From: Verrucosispora sioxanthis
GTDB lineage: Bacteria; Actinomycetota; Actinomycetes; Mycobacteriales; Micromonosporaceae
Direction: 5' to 3'
Length of the DNA stretch: 64,000 bases
Assembly (NCBI RefSeq): GCF_010560025.1
Contig: NZ_SAIY01000005.1
Location: 186,001 to 250,000 of the forward strand
Shown here piece by piece: positions 51,288 through 61,053 of the stretch. Below the pieces are notes generated by a model. That model saw only the letters and a list, made by a program, of their open reading frames with translations. It ran no database searches and was not told the DNA's origin. A program made the translations under genes and the position numbers. Within the stretch, counting starts at the first letter, position 1. Every line of letters begins with the position of its first letter.

Positions 51288-54200
51288 TTACTCGGCCAAG
51301 GCGGCGAAGTACTGCCGTACAAGATCCTTGTAACCTTCATCCGGGCGTACCGGGCTGCTCTCGGCGCTCTCTGTCCGACGAAAATCCGACAAGATCACTT
51401 CGAGGTGCTTCGCTGTTAGGCCGTATAGGTGGGCCACTCGTGCATCGATCTGGGCTCGTAGTTGGCGCTCCTCATCGAGTGAAATCGGCACAGATTCAAC
51501 ACCCAAAACCCTTGCCAGCTCATCGAACTCCGGCCCTCGACAAGTCAAGCGCGCAGACAGACGAACAACCTCCGCCCCGGGCCCGACAACGAGAGAGGTG
51601 TCTGCGATAGGGAGCGCCGACATGATCGTCTTGCTGACGGTGGTTGAGACCTTTCGCCGTGCCACAAAGTCGAGGACAAGGCTGTTCAGCAGGCCGACGA
51701 CGTACACCATGGCTTTTGCGCCCAAGACGGTTTTGTAACCATTGGCAGCGTGGTCGAATTCGGATCGATAGAAGAAATGCATCTCGGTAACCGCAGTTCC
51801 GGGCGGAATGATTGCGGCAATAAGCGTCCGCTCGTCGCCAGAACGCGCCTTTCGTCGGACTACGGGGCGATACGAATCCATCGGTACCTCCAGGACGTTC
51901 AGCCGTGGCCCCGGCACGCTAAGAAATGCCTCGCCTTTGTTGCGCTTAACCGATCGTCCGTCGCCCTTACTGGCAAGCTTTCGCGCGCGCGACACCAACG
52001 CATTTTCGCCCGTTTCCTCAACCAGCCGGTAGGTCGGGTCTGCGAAATTGTGGACGTACTGGTGAATGTCTTTTCCGTCGCGCATTGGCGGACCGCCGCC
52101 ATCCGGCGCGAAGTACCGCTTGTCGTCACTCAGATGAAACTCGCGACCCCAACTGATCCTCCATTGGCCCACCGGCATCGCATCCAGGAAGAGAGGGCGG
52201 TTAGTGCTGAGAATCTCCATCAAATCAACAAGGATTGGATCGCGGACGTCAGGAACGGCCATTGTCTCTGGGGACAGCACCTCAAGGGTTTTACGAGAGA
52301 TATTCAACGTCCGGCTGTCCAGTTCGACCAGATGTTCGAGGCGGGAGACGCCGCTTGTAAAGCGGAGCGGGTCGGTCAAGCCGCCCCTTTGCGCAACAAG
52401 GATTAGAAACTGCTCCCGACTATCGATTGGAAATATCTTGTTCGTGTTGTCACAAAGGACGAACCAGTCGACCGTGCACTCGTCGAGGAGGGCTCGTCGG
52501 TGTGCAGTCGTTGCCGCATCTGAGGCCACGCCGGAGTCGATGGTAACGCCAAGCCGGCCAACCGGAGAGAGTAGTTCCAGCTCGCGTTCGAGAAAGATGC
52601 GGTAGTAGTTGAACGTTGTACCGTGGCCATAGAGCATCCGGTATAGGCCGGAGTTCTTGATGAAGCTCTTTACGCCGGCGAGCCTTCGGTCCGCCCCGGC
52701 CCGTACGGCACTAACATTGGCGAGTGCCATAAGGAAGGCTTCGCGCTGTTCCTTTTCGTCCTTCTTTTTCAACAACGTGTACGACGGATCGAACCGTCCG
52801 AAGAACTCGGCGGATTTGAAGGTAACTCCCTCCCAAGGAGGATTCCCGATGATGGCATCGAAGCCGGCGTCCGGTCGACGGTTTCCATTTGATTCGAAGA
52901 AGACCTCGGGGAACTCGATATCCCAATGGAAGGGTCTAATCTCATGCCGAATGTAGTCGGCTACGCGCTGGCGTAGATCGGCAATTGCTGGATATGGTGA
53001 CGGCTGGTTATGGGCAATCTGGCTTCGCCCTTGGCGCCACCCACCGGCGTAACGGGCGAACTCCGGAAGGAAGAAGGGGGCGACCCACCAGTCGCCGAGG
53101 GCGCGTAGGCGGGTGAAGTCGTCGCCTTCGATGAGACGAGCGAACCTCTTCTCCTTGGCGCGCACGTGGAGCCGGTCCTCTGACGGGGCCTCGGCCAACG
53201 CCTGGCGGACGTTGATAATGGTCGTGAGATCCGGCTCGTCAAGGTCGAAGAGGCTGTCCTGGGATTCGCTGAGGTCGGCACCGGTGTCCCGATTGTTTTG
53301 AGCGGGTAGCGGCACACCCTCCCATGTGGCAATCGAGGCGCCAATGACGCTGTTGCCGCAACGGAGATGCGCGTCGAGGAAGGATAGTGGCTTGCCGGAT
53401 GCGGCGGTTGCCAGCCAGAGGGAGACCTTCGCTAGGTCGACGGCCATGGGGTTGAGGTCGACGCCATAGATGCAGCGTTCGACGATGAGACGCCGGTAGG
53501 CGGCGCGTTCGGCGTCGTCGAGCTTGTGGTCGATGTCTTCGCCGGCGCGGGCGAGGGCTTCGCCGTAGGCTTCGGTGAGTTGGTGCACTGCGGGCACGAG
53601 GAACGCGCCGGAGCCCATCGCGGGATCGCATACCCGTAGGTTCAGGATCTGCTCCGGGGTGGCGTTCTCGACGAGCGGGCGCAGGGTTTCCACCACAACG
53701 AAGTGGGCAAGTGCCCGTGGGGTGTAGTAGGAGCCGGATCCCTTGCGTTCGCCGGTGGCCTCGAACTGGTAGAAGGTGCCCGTCGGGAGCTCGGCTAGGA
53801 TCTCGGCGTTCTGGGGCACCTGGTCGGCGTTAATGACTTGCTCGATGGCGCTTTGCCCGCGCCCAACCCGTACCACCGCCTTGGGGCATTCGGCGATGTG
53901 GGGTTCGTATGCGAGGAGCCCTTCGTAGACGCTGCCGAGCTGCTCGACGCCAAGTTCCCGGTAGTTGATGGGGCGGCGGCCCACGGTGTCGCGGCGGTTG
54001 ATGCTGCGGGTGGGTTGTGTGAAGGCCAGAGCATCGATGGCGGCACGTACGAACGTGTCGCCGACGGTGAGGTTCGGGTGGTCGAGAATCGGGCACTGGT
54101 CGGTGTCGAACAATCCGCCGTTGAATCCGGTGATCTTCAGTTCCCCGGCATCGGCGCCTTCACGTAGTAGACCCCATTGGGCGCGGAGCGCCTGCCAGAG

Positions 54201-55124
54201 GTGGCCGCTGTCGGGTTCCCAGAAGACGGTGCGCGGGTCGGTGATTTCGGTGCGCAGACGGCGGAGGGAGTATCCGCTGTCGTATATCGGGGTGCCGACT
54301 GGAAGTAGGCCGCGGTCTTCGGCGTAGGAGACGAACAGCAGTCGGTAGGCGATGCGTAGCACGTCGGCGAACAGGTCGCGCGCGGCAGGGTCCGGCACGC
54401 CGCGGAGGCGCAGATCGGCCAGTGCACCGTTGGCAATCGCTGCGATGGCGATGCGGACACCTTCGGAGAGGTTTTCGCTGACCCGGGTTGCGGCCTGGAG
54501 GCTAGCCTGCTCGACCGCATCCCACAGGATTGTGCCGGTGCCATCAGGGGTGAACGCCTCTGGGCGGAGCAGCGCCCAGATGACATTCCATTCATGATCG
54601 TCGCCCAGTTCCGCGAGCCCGGCCAGATCGATGGCGAGGTAGTTCGCTTCGCCGCCCAGGCCAGGATCACGTCGGATTACCCGCAGCTCGGTGCCATTGG
54701 TCACCAGCACGGCCGGTAGCGTGCCGCCCCGTACACAGACTTCGGCCTGGCGCTGTGGGCGTAGCTTGCCAGCACGCCGCCCGGTCGGGGATGCGTCCAG
54801 GTGCTGTCCGGGCGGGGTGACTAGCACCCAGGCGCGTTCAGTCTCAGCGTCGTCGCATCCGGGCAACGGTTCGTCCAGGCCATTGACTCGGGAAACGAAT
54901 CGCCATCCGAAGCACGCCAGCCAGCCGAGAATGCGAGCGCGAGCTTGCCCAAGCGGAGTGGTCTCGTCAATGTCCGCGGCAAGGCGACGCAGCTCCTTGC
55001 GTGCGTACCGGAGGTCGTCGGTGGCTTCAGCGCCGATGCGGGCGCGTTGCTCGCGTAGAAACAGGGCCGGGTCAGCCAGGTAGTAGGTGGACAGTGCGGT
55101 CCCCGTGACGGTGATGTTCAGCAC
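51288..55124 (-). CDS. N6-adenine DNA methyltransferase, Eco57I/DrmMI-like
   Basis: A 1278-residue class I methylase. GTG 55124 has GGAGGT six bases upstream and overlaps the SNF2 gene stop by 7 bases. Motif I is DPAMGSGAF (about 499) and motif IV GNPPWEG (about 758), both intact. The N-terminal 250 residues (VCVRGGTLPAVLVTNGTELRVI) resemble the restriction-fold or recognition region of type IIG enzymes, without a clear catalytic triad. The C-terminus is a probable target-recognition part. In DISARM, DrmMI marks self DNA. Its partner genes, SNF2 upstream and DUF1998 helicase downstream, match a DISARM-like layout. Confidence 0.88.
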   Translation of the reverse strand: MLNITVTGTALSTYYLADPALFLREQRARIGAEATDDLRYARKELRRLAADIDETTPLGQARARILGWLACFGWRFVSRVNGLDEPLPGCDDAETERAWVLVTPPGQHLDASPTGRRAGKLRPQRQAEVCVRGGTLPAVLVTNGTELRVIRRDPGLGGEANYLAIDLAGLAELGDDHEWNVIWALLRPEAFTPDGTGTILWDAVEQASLQAATRVSENLSEGVRIAIAAIANGALADLRLRGVPDPAARDLFADVLRIAYRLLFVSYAEDRGLLPVGTPIYDSGYSLRRLRTEITDPRTVFWEPDSGHLWQALRAQWGLLREGADAGELKITGFNGGLFDTDQCPILDHPNLTVGDTFVRAAIDALAFTQPTRSINRRDTVGRRPINYRELGVEQLGSVYEGLLAYEPHIAECPKAVVRVGRGQSAIEQVINADQVPQNAEILAELPTGTFYQFEATGERKGSGSYYTPRALAHFVVVETLRPLVENATPEQILNLRVCDPAMGSGAFLVPAVHQLTEAYGEALARAGEDIDHKLDDAERAAYRRLIVERCIYGVDLNPMAVDLAKVSLWLATAASGKPLSFLDAHLRCGNSVIGASIATWEGVPLPAQNNRDTGADLSESQDSLFDLDEPDLTTIINVRQALAEAPSEDRLHVRAKEKRFARLIEGDDFTRLRALGDWWVAPFFLPEFARYAGGWRQGRSQIAHNQPSPYPAIADLRQRVADYIRHEIRPFHWDIEFPEVFFESNGNRRPDAGFDAIIGNPPWEGVTFKSAEFFGRFDPSYTLLKKKDEKEQREAFLMALANVSAVRAGADRRLAGVKSFIKNSGLYRMLYGHGTTFNYYRIFLERELELLSPVGRLGVTIDSGVASDAATTAHRRALLDECTVDWFVLCDNTNKIFPIDSREQFLILVAQRGGLTDPLRFTSGVSRLEHLVELDSRTLNISRKTLEVLSPETMAVPDVRDPILVDLMEILSTNRPLFLDAMPVGQWRISWGREFHLSDDKRYFAPDGGGPPMRDGKDIHQYVHNFADPTYRLVEETGENALVSRARKLASKGDGRSVKRNKGEAFLSVPGPRLNVLEVPMDSYRPVVRRKARSGDERTLIAAIIPPGTAVTEMHFFYRSEFDHAANGYKTVLGAKAMVYVVGLLNSLVLDFVARRKVSTTVSKTIMSALPIADTSLVVGPGAEVVRLSARLTCRGPEFDELARVLGVESVPISLDEERQLRAQIDARVAHLYGLTAKHLEVILSDFRRTESAESSPVRPDEGYKDLVRQYFAALAE

Positions 55125-58072
55125 GAGCCGACCTCCACGCACAGCAGGCAGCCGACCGGTTCGGGGTCGGCCACACCGGCGACGCCGAAGCCGCGTTGGA
55201 GTGCGTCGCGGCGGCGGTTGAACTCCTCCTCCACGATCTTTTCCGCCTCGTCAATGGTGTGGAAGGCGCCGTGGCCGGCGTCGGCGAAGATGCTGAGCTG
55301 GACGGCGTCACCGAACCCGGTGGCGAACCGTCGCCGTGCCTCGGCGAGTTCGGCCTGGAGCCACCGTTCCAGGTCCGCCGCGAGCCGATCCGCGTCGGCG
55401 GCCAGCTGGGCGCGGATCTGCTGCGCACGTTCGGCCAGCCGCCGCGCCGCCTCTCCCATGGCGGCGTGCCGGGCAGCGGCGAAACCATCGGCCAGGCGGT
55501 CCCGGGCCGCTGCGACCACGTCACCGGAGCTGCGCGCGGAACTGGCGCGTAGGAGCTTGGCGTCCGCAGTCTCATCACGGCTCGGCCTGCCAGGGGTGCC
55601 ATCATCCATGCGGGGAACGAACACCGGGATCAGCGGTTCCTCCAGCAGGCGGCCATCGTCGGCCTGGACGCGTCCTGTCGCGGTGAACAACCAGCCGCTG
55701 CCGGTGCCCGCGACCGGGCGCACCGCCACCCGGTCTTCGGCCCGCGCGTCATAAAGGCGGGTGCGCACGCGTTGCAGGACCGCGCGCACCAGGGGGTGTA
55801 CCGGGGTGAGGAAGGCGACCCCACGGTGTTCGGGGTCGAGGGCGACCGCCCGTAGGAACGTGGCGGGGAATGGTTCAGCAGGAACGTGCGGATACTGGGC
55901 CAGCAGCGGGCCCGCCGTGATCGTAATGATCATGTCGCCGCCATGGATGTGACCGCCGCACTGCCTCACGACCGAGGTCACCAGCTCCCGATACTCGTCG
56001 AAATCCGGCAGAAGCCATGAGGCACGCTGCCGGGAGTCGGCGGTGTCGGCCTCGGCTTGCCCTTCGTTCGGCAGGCTACGCAGCACCTCGAGGGCGCCGC
56101 TGGTGGACAGGTAGTCACGGACCTGCTGTGCTGCGCGCTCCAGGCGTGCCTCCAGCTCCTCCAACGGCAGGTCCTCCAGCAGGGCGTCAATCACCTGGCT
56201 TTGCCCGCCGACGCCGAGCACGTCACTGCTGGAGCCAAGCTGCCGGGCGATCTCGGCGAGCTTCTCCCGAAGTCGCTGCAAGATCTCCTCATCGCGGGTG
56301 TCCGCAAGATACAAGTAGGAGATCTCTACAACGTTGACCTGGCCGTAGCGGTCCACCCGGCCATTGCGCTGTTCCAACCGGTTGGGATTCCAGGGCAGCT
56401 CGTAGTGAACGACGACGTGGCAGGCATCCTGCAGGTTCAGGCCCTCACCGGCGGCGTCTGTGGCCAGCAGGATCGCGCCGGGCGTGTGTGCGAACGTCTC
56501 CAGCACCTCGCGGCGCTTGCGCAGCGGCAGGCTGCCGTCGATACGCAGGATCGGCCCAAGCCCAAGATGCTCCTCTAAGTAGTCCAGGGTGTCGCGGTAC
56601 TCGGTGAACACGATGACCCGATCACCACGACGCCCTGCCCGAAAGCCTTCCAACCAGCTGTGCAGCCGGGTCAGCTTGCTGTCGTCGGCCGGGGTGACGG
56701 CCTCCACCAGCTCCAGCAGCGTTCCTACCAATCGCTGCTCTTCGCGTAGGTCATCCTCCGGTAGGTGCGCAGCGACGCCGGACAGCGCCAGTTCCTCCGT
56801 CTCCCACAGGTCAGTTTCGGTAAGGGCAATGTCACCGCGGTACTGCTGGAGAGCCTCCAGCCGGTGCCGCCCAGCGCGATCGAGCTTCGCAACGCCGAGG
56901 CTCGCCGCCCGCCGCTGCAAGCTTGTCCGCAGCGCACGAGGACTCGACAGCGCACGCTTACGCAGCACCTCCAACGCGAACGCTTCCACGTGATAGGAGT
57001 CTGTGTCGCGCAGAGCACGCAGTACCCGCTTGCTGTGCCCACGTAGCCGTCGGTGGATCTCCTTCTCCCGCGCGGTTGGCGCTACCTCAATCGGCTGCGG
57101 CGGGTTGCGGCGGCTGATCGGCTGCGGCGGATTCCCTCGCGCCACGTCGTCTTTCAGCCGGCGCACCACATACGGCTTGACCATCTCCGGATCCAGCCGG
57201 CCATCATCGGCTGCCAGATGCACTGACAGCAGTTGCAGGAGGCTAGCGAAGGACTCCTGGTAGCCGTTGTGCGGCGTGGCCGACAACAAGATGAGCTCCC
57301 GGGTGTGATCAGCAAGCGTGCGCGCCAACCGGCTACGGTCGGTCGCCGTGGAGCGACCTTCACCCGCGTAGGCCCGGGCAACGTGGTGCGCCTCGTCGAT
57401 GATCACCACATCGAACGGCGGAGCAGCCTGGATAGCCGTGAGGTTGGTCTTCAGGTAGTCGATCGACGAGACCGCGAACGGTGCAGCGGTCCACGGGCTT
57501 ACCGTCGTTGGATAACTGCGCCGCAGGTCGAGCCACTTGCGGCTGTCAACCTTCGTGAACTCAAGATTGAACCGGAAACGCATCTCATCAACCCACTGGT
57601 CCTGCAGACCCGCCGGACAAGCGATCAACACCCGGTCGGCTCGGCCACGCCGAGCCAACTCCATCAGGACCAGACCCGCTTCGATCGTCTTACCAAGACC
57701 GACGTCGTCAGCGACCAGCAGCCGCACCTTCGGCTGGCGCATCGCAGCAAGCACCGGAACGAGCTGGTAAGGCTCCACGTCGATACGGCCATGCTCCACC
57801 GCGAGCAGGTCCGCTCGGCCGTGCGCCATCGTCAGCGCGAGCGCGTTGTGCAACTCGCTCAGGCGGACCGGATTACCGACCTCAAACCGTAGCTCGGTGG
57901 CGGGCTCTAGACGCAGCGTCGGTTCAAGCCCCGCAACGACCGTCAGACGGCGCGGCCCCGGTCGCTCGTCAGCCCGCCGAAGATCGAGAAGCGCCTCGGC
58001 GCCGGCACCCTTAACGCCCTCGACCTCCCACAGGCGGTCCCGCAGCCGCACCCGCATCCCGCGCTCGAACAT
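55118..58072 (-). CDS. SNF2-family helicase, DrmD-like
   Basis: A 984-residue protein from ATG 58072, preceded by GAGGAG. SNF2 motifs: ADDVGLGKTIEAGL (about 120-133), IIDEAHH (about 224), LLSATPHNG (about 270) and the second domain with VIVFTEYRDTLDYL, ATDAAGEGLNLQ and EQRNGRVDRYGQ. The C-terminal 250 residues form helical, charged segments. SNF2 helicases of this type are DrmD in class 1 DISARM. First gene of a three-gene operon with overlapping or close junctions. The promoter probably lies in the 290-base gap at 58073-58364, where I see no other feature. Confidence 0.9.
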   Translation of the reverse strand: MFERGMRVRLRDRLWEVEGVKGAGAEALLDLRRADERPGPRRLTVVAGLEPTLRLEPATELRFEVGNPVRLSELHNALALTMAHGRADLLAVEHGRIDVEPYQLVPVLAAMRQPKVRLLVADDVGLGKTIEAGLVLMELARRGRADRVLIACPAGLQDQWVDEMRFRFNLEFTKVDSRKWLDLRRSYPTTVSPWTAAPFAVSSIDYLKTNLTAIQAAPPFDVVIIDEAHHVARAYAGEGRSTATDRSRLARTLADHTRELILLSATPHNGYQESFASLLQLLSVHLAADDGRLDPEMVKPYVVRRLKDDVARGNPPQPISRRNPPQPIEVAPTAREKEIHRRLRGHSKRVLRALRDTDSYHVEAFALEVLRKRALSSPRALRTSLQRRAASLGVAKLDRAGRHRLEALQQYRGDIALTETDLWETEELALSGVAAHLPEDDLREEQRLVGTLLELVEAVTPADDSKLTRLHSWLEGFRAGRRGDRVIVFTEYRDTLDYLEEHLGLGPILRIDGSLPLRKRREVLETFAHTPGAILLATDAAGEGLNLQDACHVVVHYELPWNPNRLEQRNGRVDRYGQVNVVEISYLYLADTRDEEILQRLREKLAEIARQLGSSSDVLGVGGQSQVIDALLEDLPLEELEARLERAAQQVRDYLSTSGALEVLRSLPNEGQAEADTADSRQRASWLLPDFDEYRELVTSVVRQCGGHIHGGDMIITITAGPLLAQYPHVPAEPFPATFLRAVALDPEHRGVAFLTPVHPLVRAVLQRVRTRLYDARAEDRVAVRPVAGTGSGWLFTATGRVQADDGRLLEEPLIPVFVPRMDDGTPGRPSRDETADAKLLRASSARSSGDVVAAARDRLADGFAAARHAAMGEAARRLAERAQQIRAQLAADADRLAADLERWLQAELAEARRRFATGFGDAVQLSIFADAGHGAFHTIDEAEKIVEEEFNRRRDALQRGFGVAGVADPEPVGCLLCVEVGSC

Positions 58073-58364
58073 CCCGACAGCTCCTCGCCCCCACCGGCTA
58101 ACCAACGAAGAGTACTTAGCGTGCAGCCCCCGTCAACTCACAGGCGGGAACACAACGCTGCGGCTGTCCGGAGCGACCTCGGCCGTTCGCCTTGCCCGTC
58201 GGACGCCGCTCAATGAGCCCGTCGACCGGCGTCGGATGCGAGTCAAACTACCCCGGCGCCACACGACACCCACGCGCCATGTGGCCGGTAGGAGCGACCG
58301 GCTCAGCGGAATCCCTCGCGGATCGGCACCTCGGCCAACCCTCGCAAGTCGCCCGCATGTGGCG

Positions 58365-59108
58365 TCAGCTTGTACGAGGCAAGTTCGTTGCCCAGTCCAT
58401 CCCCGCGGTGGGTGTACCAGTTCCCGATTCCATCCAGATAGTCAAGGCATGCAGTACGTCGTGGACGTCGCCAATGCCCATCTTGTATTGCACCGCCTTG
58501 CCGCCTTGCTCGGCGAATGCGGCGCAGTTGTCAGCGCGGTCGTCGATCAGTGCAGCGTCGGCGAAGGTAAAGCCATGTTTGGCGAGCCAAGGTCCGAAGA
58601 AGCGTTGGGGGTCTTCGGCCTTTAATGCTGCGACTTCGCTGGAGCAGATGATGTCGTCGAGAATGATCGCCCAGTCCGCCAGTGTCTCGGACTGCGGCGT
58701 TGGGCGGCGCCTCTTGGCCCGCGCTCGGTCGAACGTCTGCAGAAAGCAGTCCATATTGTCGGTCGCCAAGACAACTAGGACATGTGATTTGATTTTACGG
58801 AGGGCTTCGAATAACTCGGCGTTGACTCGCATCTTTGCGCAGTCGACGTATAGTCGTCGCGTGAGGAAGTCCTCGCGGAATCGGCCATCAAGCTCGATAT
58901 CCATTGACTTGATGATCTCTTCCGAGGAAAGCAGTCCTTTCATCCACTCGTTGGCCTTGCTCTTGAATACCTCGGCGAGGTTCGCTTCGAGTTGCGCTTT
59001 CAGTGGATGTGTGGCGCTCTCGCGTATCGACATCCAGAAGGGGTCGCGTGACAGGACGCTGTGCCAGTCCACGAAGACGACCTTGCCGGCTAGCGGCACC
59101 TGTATCAC
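58365..59108 (-). CDS. HAD-like protein with atypical motif I (DWH)
   Basis: A 247-residue protein. GTG 59108 has AGGAGGG about 8 bases upstream. HAD features: motif I as VFVDWHSVL, where the second Asp of DxD is His; motif II Thr in LATDNMD; motif IV as IDDRADN. The nucleophile Asp is kept, but the acid/base Asp used by phosphatases is replaced, as in some dehalogenase-like or non-phosphatase members. A helical cap lies between motifs I and II. Last gene of the operon that enters from the right edge, 13 bases after the kinase. Its role in the pathway is unknown. Confidence 0.75.
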   Translation of the reverse strand: MIQVPLAGKVVFVDWHSVLSRDPFWMSIRESATHPLKAQLEANLAEVFKSKANEWMKGLLSSEEIIKSMDIELDGRFREDFLTRRLYVDCAKMRVNAELFEALRKIKSHVLVVLATDNMDCFLQTFDRARAKRRRPTPQSETLADWAIILDDIICSSEVAALKAEDPQRFFGPWLAKHGFTFADAALIDDRADNCAAFAEQGGKAVQYKMGIGDVHDVLHALTIWMESGTGTPTAGMDWATNLPRTS

Positions 59109-59121
59109 GCGGGCGGCCCTC

Positions 59122-59745
59122 CTAGTTCGCAGCGGCTGCCGTCAGTAGGCCGCGGACCTGGGCTTGGGCGAGTTCGACCAGCTCGCTGGGGTCAAGCGTC
59201 GCGTCGAGCCACATGATCTTCTGATCTCTGGTCATCTCGGTGTAGTACGACCGAATCCCTGCGTTGAACTGCGCGTCGATGAAGATGCTGTCGTCGGGGA
59301 ACTTCCCCCGGTTGCGCTGGTGCACCGTCGCCTGGGGCACGTCTAGGTATAGTACGAGATCGGGCCAGGATAGAAGGCGTGCCTCGGCCACGGCGCGCTG
59401 GGCGGGACCGAAGCATTGCAGCCTGGTGACCTGTTCGATGGCGTAGCGATGTGCGAGGAAGGTGTTCGGCCCCCGGTCTAGCAAGATTAGGTCGCTCTCG
59501 GCGTGCAACGCCGGCTCGGTTCGCGCCCGCTCGATGTGGATCAGCTCCTTGAGCCCGGCGGTGTCTTCGTCGAGGGTTCGGGGTACGGGGTTGGGAAGAT
59601 ATCGGCCACCGCCGACAAAGTCGGCATAGCACCGCACGTGTGCGATGGTCAGCTGCGGCAGCGCCTTCAGCAACCCTCGGCTGAGGGTTGTCTTGCCAGC
59701 GCAGCACGGGCCCTCGACGGCAACGATCACAGTTTGTGAGTTCAT
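59122..59745 (-). CDS. P-loop small-molecule/nucleotide kinase-like protein
   Basis: A 207-residue protein with Walker A EGPCCAGKTTL at the N-terminus, DRGPNTFLAHR (a DR-type motif as in thymidylate and deoxynucleoside kinases), and LVLYLDVP then QRNRGKF as a lid-like Arg region. It should transfer phosphate to a nucleotide or sugar-like substrate. ATG 59745 is 3 bases after the glycosyltransferase stop. Short for the family but all core elements are present. Probably an operon enzyme rather than host thymidylate kinase. Confidence 0.78.
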   Translation of the reverse strand: MNSQTVIVAVEGPCCAGKTTLSRGLLKALPQLTIAHVRCYADFVGGGRYLPNPVPRTLDEDTAGLKELIHIERARTEPALHAESDLILLDRGPNTFLAHRYAIEQVTRLQCFGPAQRAVAEARLLSWPDLVLYLDVPQATVHQRNRGKFPDDSIFIDAQFNAGIRSYYTEMTRDQKIMWLDATLDPSELVELAQAQVRGLLTAAAAN

Positions 59746-59748
59746 GGT

Positions 59749-61053
59749 CTACCGGCGCTCGGTTTTCCCGATGCCGGAGCCTCCTTTCACAAGGTTGGTG
59801 GCGCCGATGAGTCCGCCGATGCCGAACAGCACGGTGGCGAGGGGGCAGGTCAGGACACGAATCACACGCCGCCGCAGCTTGTCTGGCGCACCGAGGGTGC
59901 GGTCGGTAGCCACGAGTTGGGCGAGGTAGATCACGGCGACCGCGGCAGCCACGAGTTGGAGGGGCCCGGATGCGAGGCACAGCGTGGCGAGGATTGCCGG
60001 GGCCGTGATGGCGCAGCCGAGCCATTCGCCGGCCGAGCCGAGTGCGGAGGCTGCTTGGAGCTGTGCGCGTGTGCCGGGCTTGGTCGACGGTTGGCGGAGG
60101 TAGCGCAGGGCGCGGGCCGGTCCGAAGAACCAGCGCGACGCCTGTTCGACCTGGGTCGTGATGGTGTCGGGGACGGCAGCGTGGTCGAGGCTGGCGACTG
60201 GCACCATCTCGGTGTTGTGCGATCCCAGGTGGAAGCTGTACTGCATGTCCTCGATGGGCGAGCCGGCCGGCAGCGGGTGGTCCAGCAGGAACGACAGCCG
60301 GACGCACAGTCCGTGTCCAGTGACGTGGGCGTAGACGTATGAGCAGGCTGCGCGCTTGAGCCGTCCTACGTTGCTGGATCGGTTGATCAGTCGGGGGATC
60401 TCGAATCCGAGGACGAAGCGGTTAGCGCGCAGCGCGCCGCCGTCGCACACCGCCCGAGTCAGGCCATGTAACGCCCCGTCCTCGCGGTGGGTGGGCGCGC
60501 GTAGCTCGAACCGAGACGACTGGTGGAACACGTGTGCGTTGGGATTGACGGCGATGGCGGCTTCGAAGCGGGTCAGCGCGTCGAGTGGTGGTCGTGAGTC
60601 GGCGTCGTAGCAGACAAGGTACGCGTCTGCGGGTGAGTCGTCTGCGAGCAGAGTTGACGCGCAATGGTTCGCTGCGAAGTTCAGCTGATCGCCCTTGAGC
60701 CCGCTCGGGTGCGGATAGTGCAGGTGGGTGAACCTCCCGGAGGTGGCGAGTTCCTTCACCATCGTCGCGGTGTCGCCGTCCGGCGATGGCTCGGTGGTTT
60801 CCCGTGCGGTGGTGACGATGATGACGTGTGCACGGTGCTCTTCCGTGAGGCTCACCATGTGCTTGATCGTTTCGGCGATGATGGCGGTCTCTCGCAGAAC
60901 CGGGATCACGACGAACAGGGCTGGCTTTTCTCCGGCCGCATCCACCGTCGCCGGATGCGGCGCGGCAGTCAGGAACGCCCTGGACCGCACGATCGCGGTG
61001 AGTATGAACAGCTGCCGCACCAGGATCGTCAGCATCACGACCGTGGCGATCAT
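59749..61053 (-). CDS. Membrane-bound family 2 glycosyltransferase
   Basis: A 434-residue protein. One N-terminal membrane helix (residues about 1-22) is followed by a GT2 domain with FVVIPVLRETAII, the DxD metal motif in CYDADSRP (about 150), and a later acceptor region with EDMQYSF. Three further hydrophobic helices lie at the C-terminus (about 330-420). It should transfer a sugar from a nucleotide donor at the membrane. The ATG overlaps the radical SAM stop as ATGA. It is the second GT2 of this operon. Confidence 0.85.
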   Translation of the reverse strand: MIATVVMLTILVRQLFILTAIVRSRAFLTAAPHPATVDAAGEKPALFVVIPVLRETAIIAETIKHMVSLTEEHRAHVIIVTTARETTEPSPDGDTATMVKELATSGRFTHLHYPHPSGLKGDQLNFAANHCASTLLADDSPADAYLVCYDADSRPPLDALTRFEAAIAVNPNAHVFHQSSRFELRAPTHREDGALHGLTRAVCDGGALRANRFVLGFEIPRLINRSSNVGRLKRAACSYVYAHVTGHGLCVRLSFLLDHPLPAGSPIEDMQYSFHLGSHNTEMVPVASLDHAAVPDTITTQVEQASRWFFGPARALRYLRQPSTKPGTRAQLQAASALGSAGEWLGCAITAPAILATLCLASGPLQLVAAAVAVIYLAQLVATDRTLGAPDKLRRRVIRVLTCPLATVLFGIGGLIGATNLVKGGSGIGKTERR

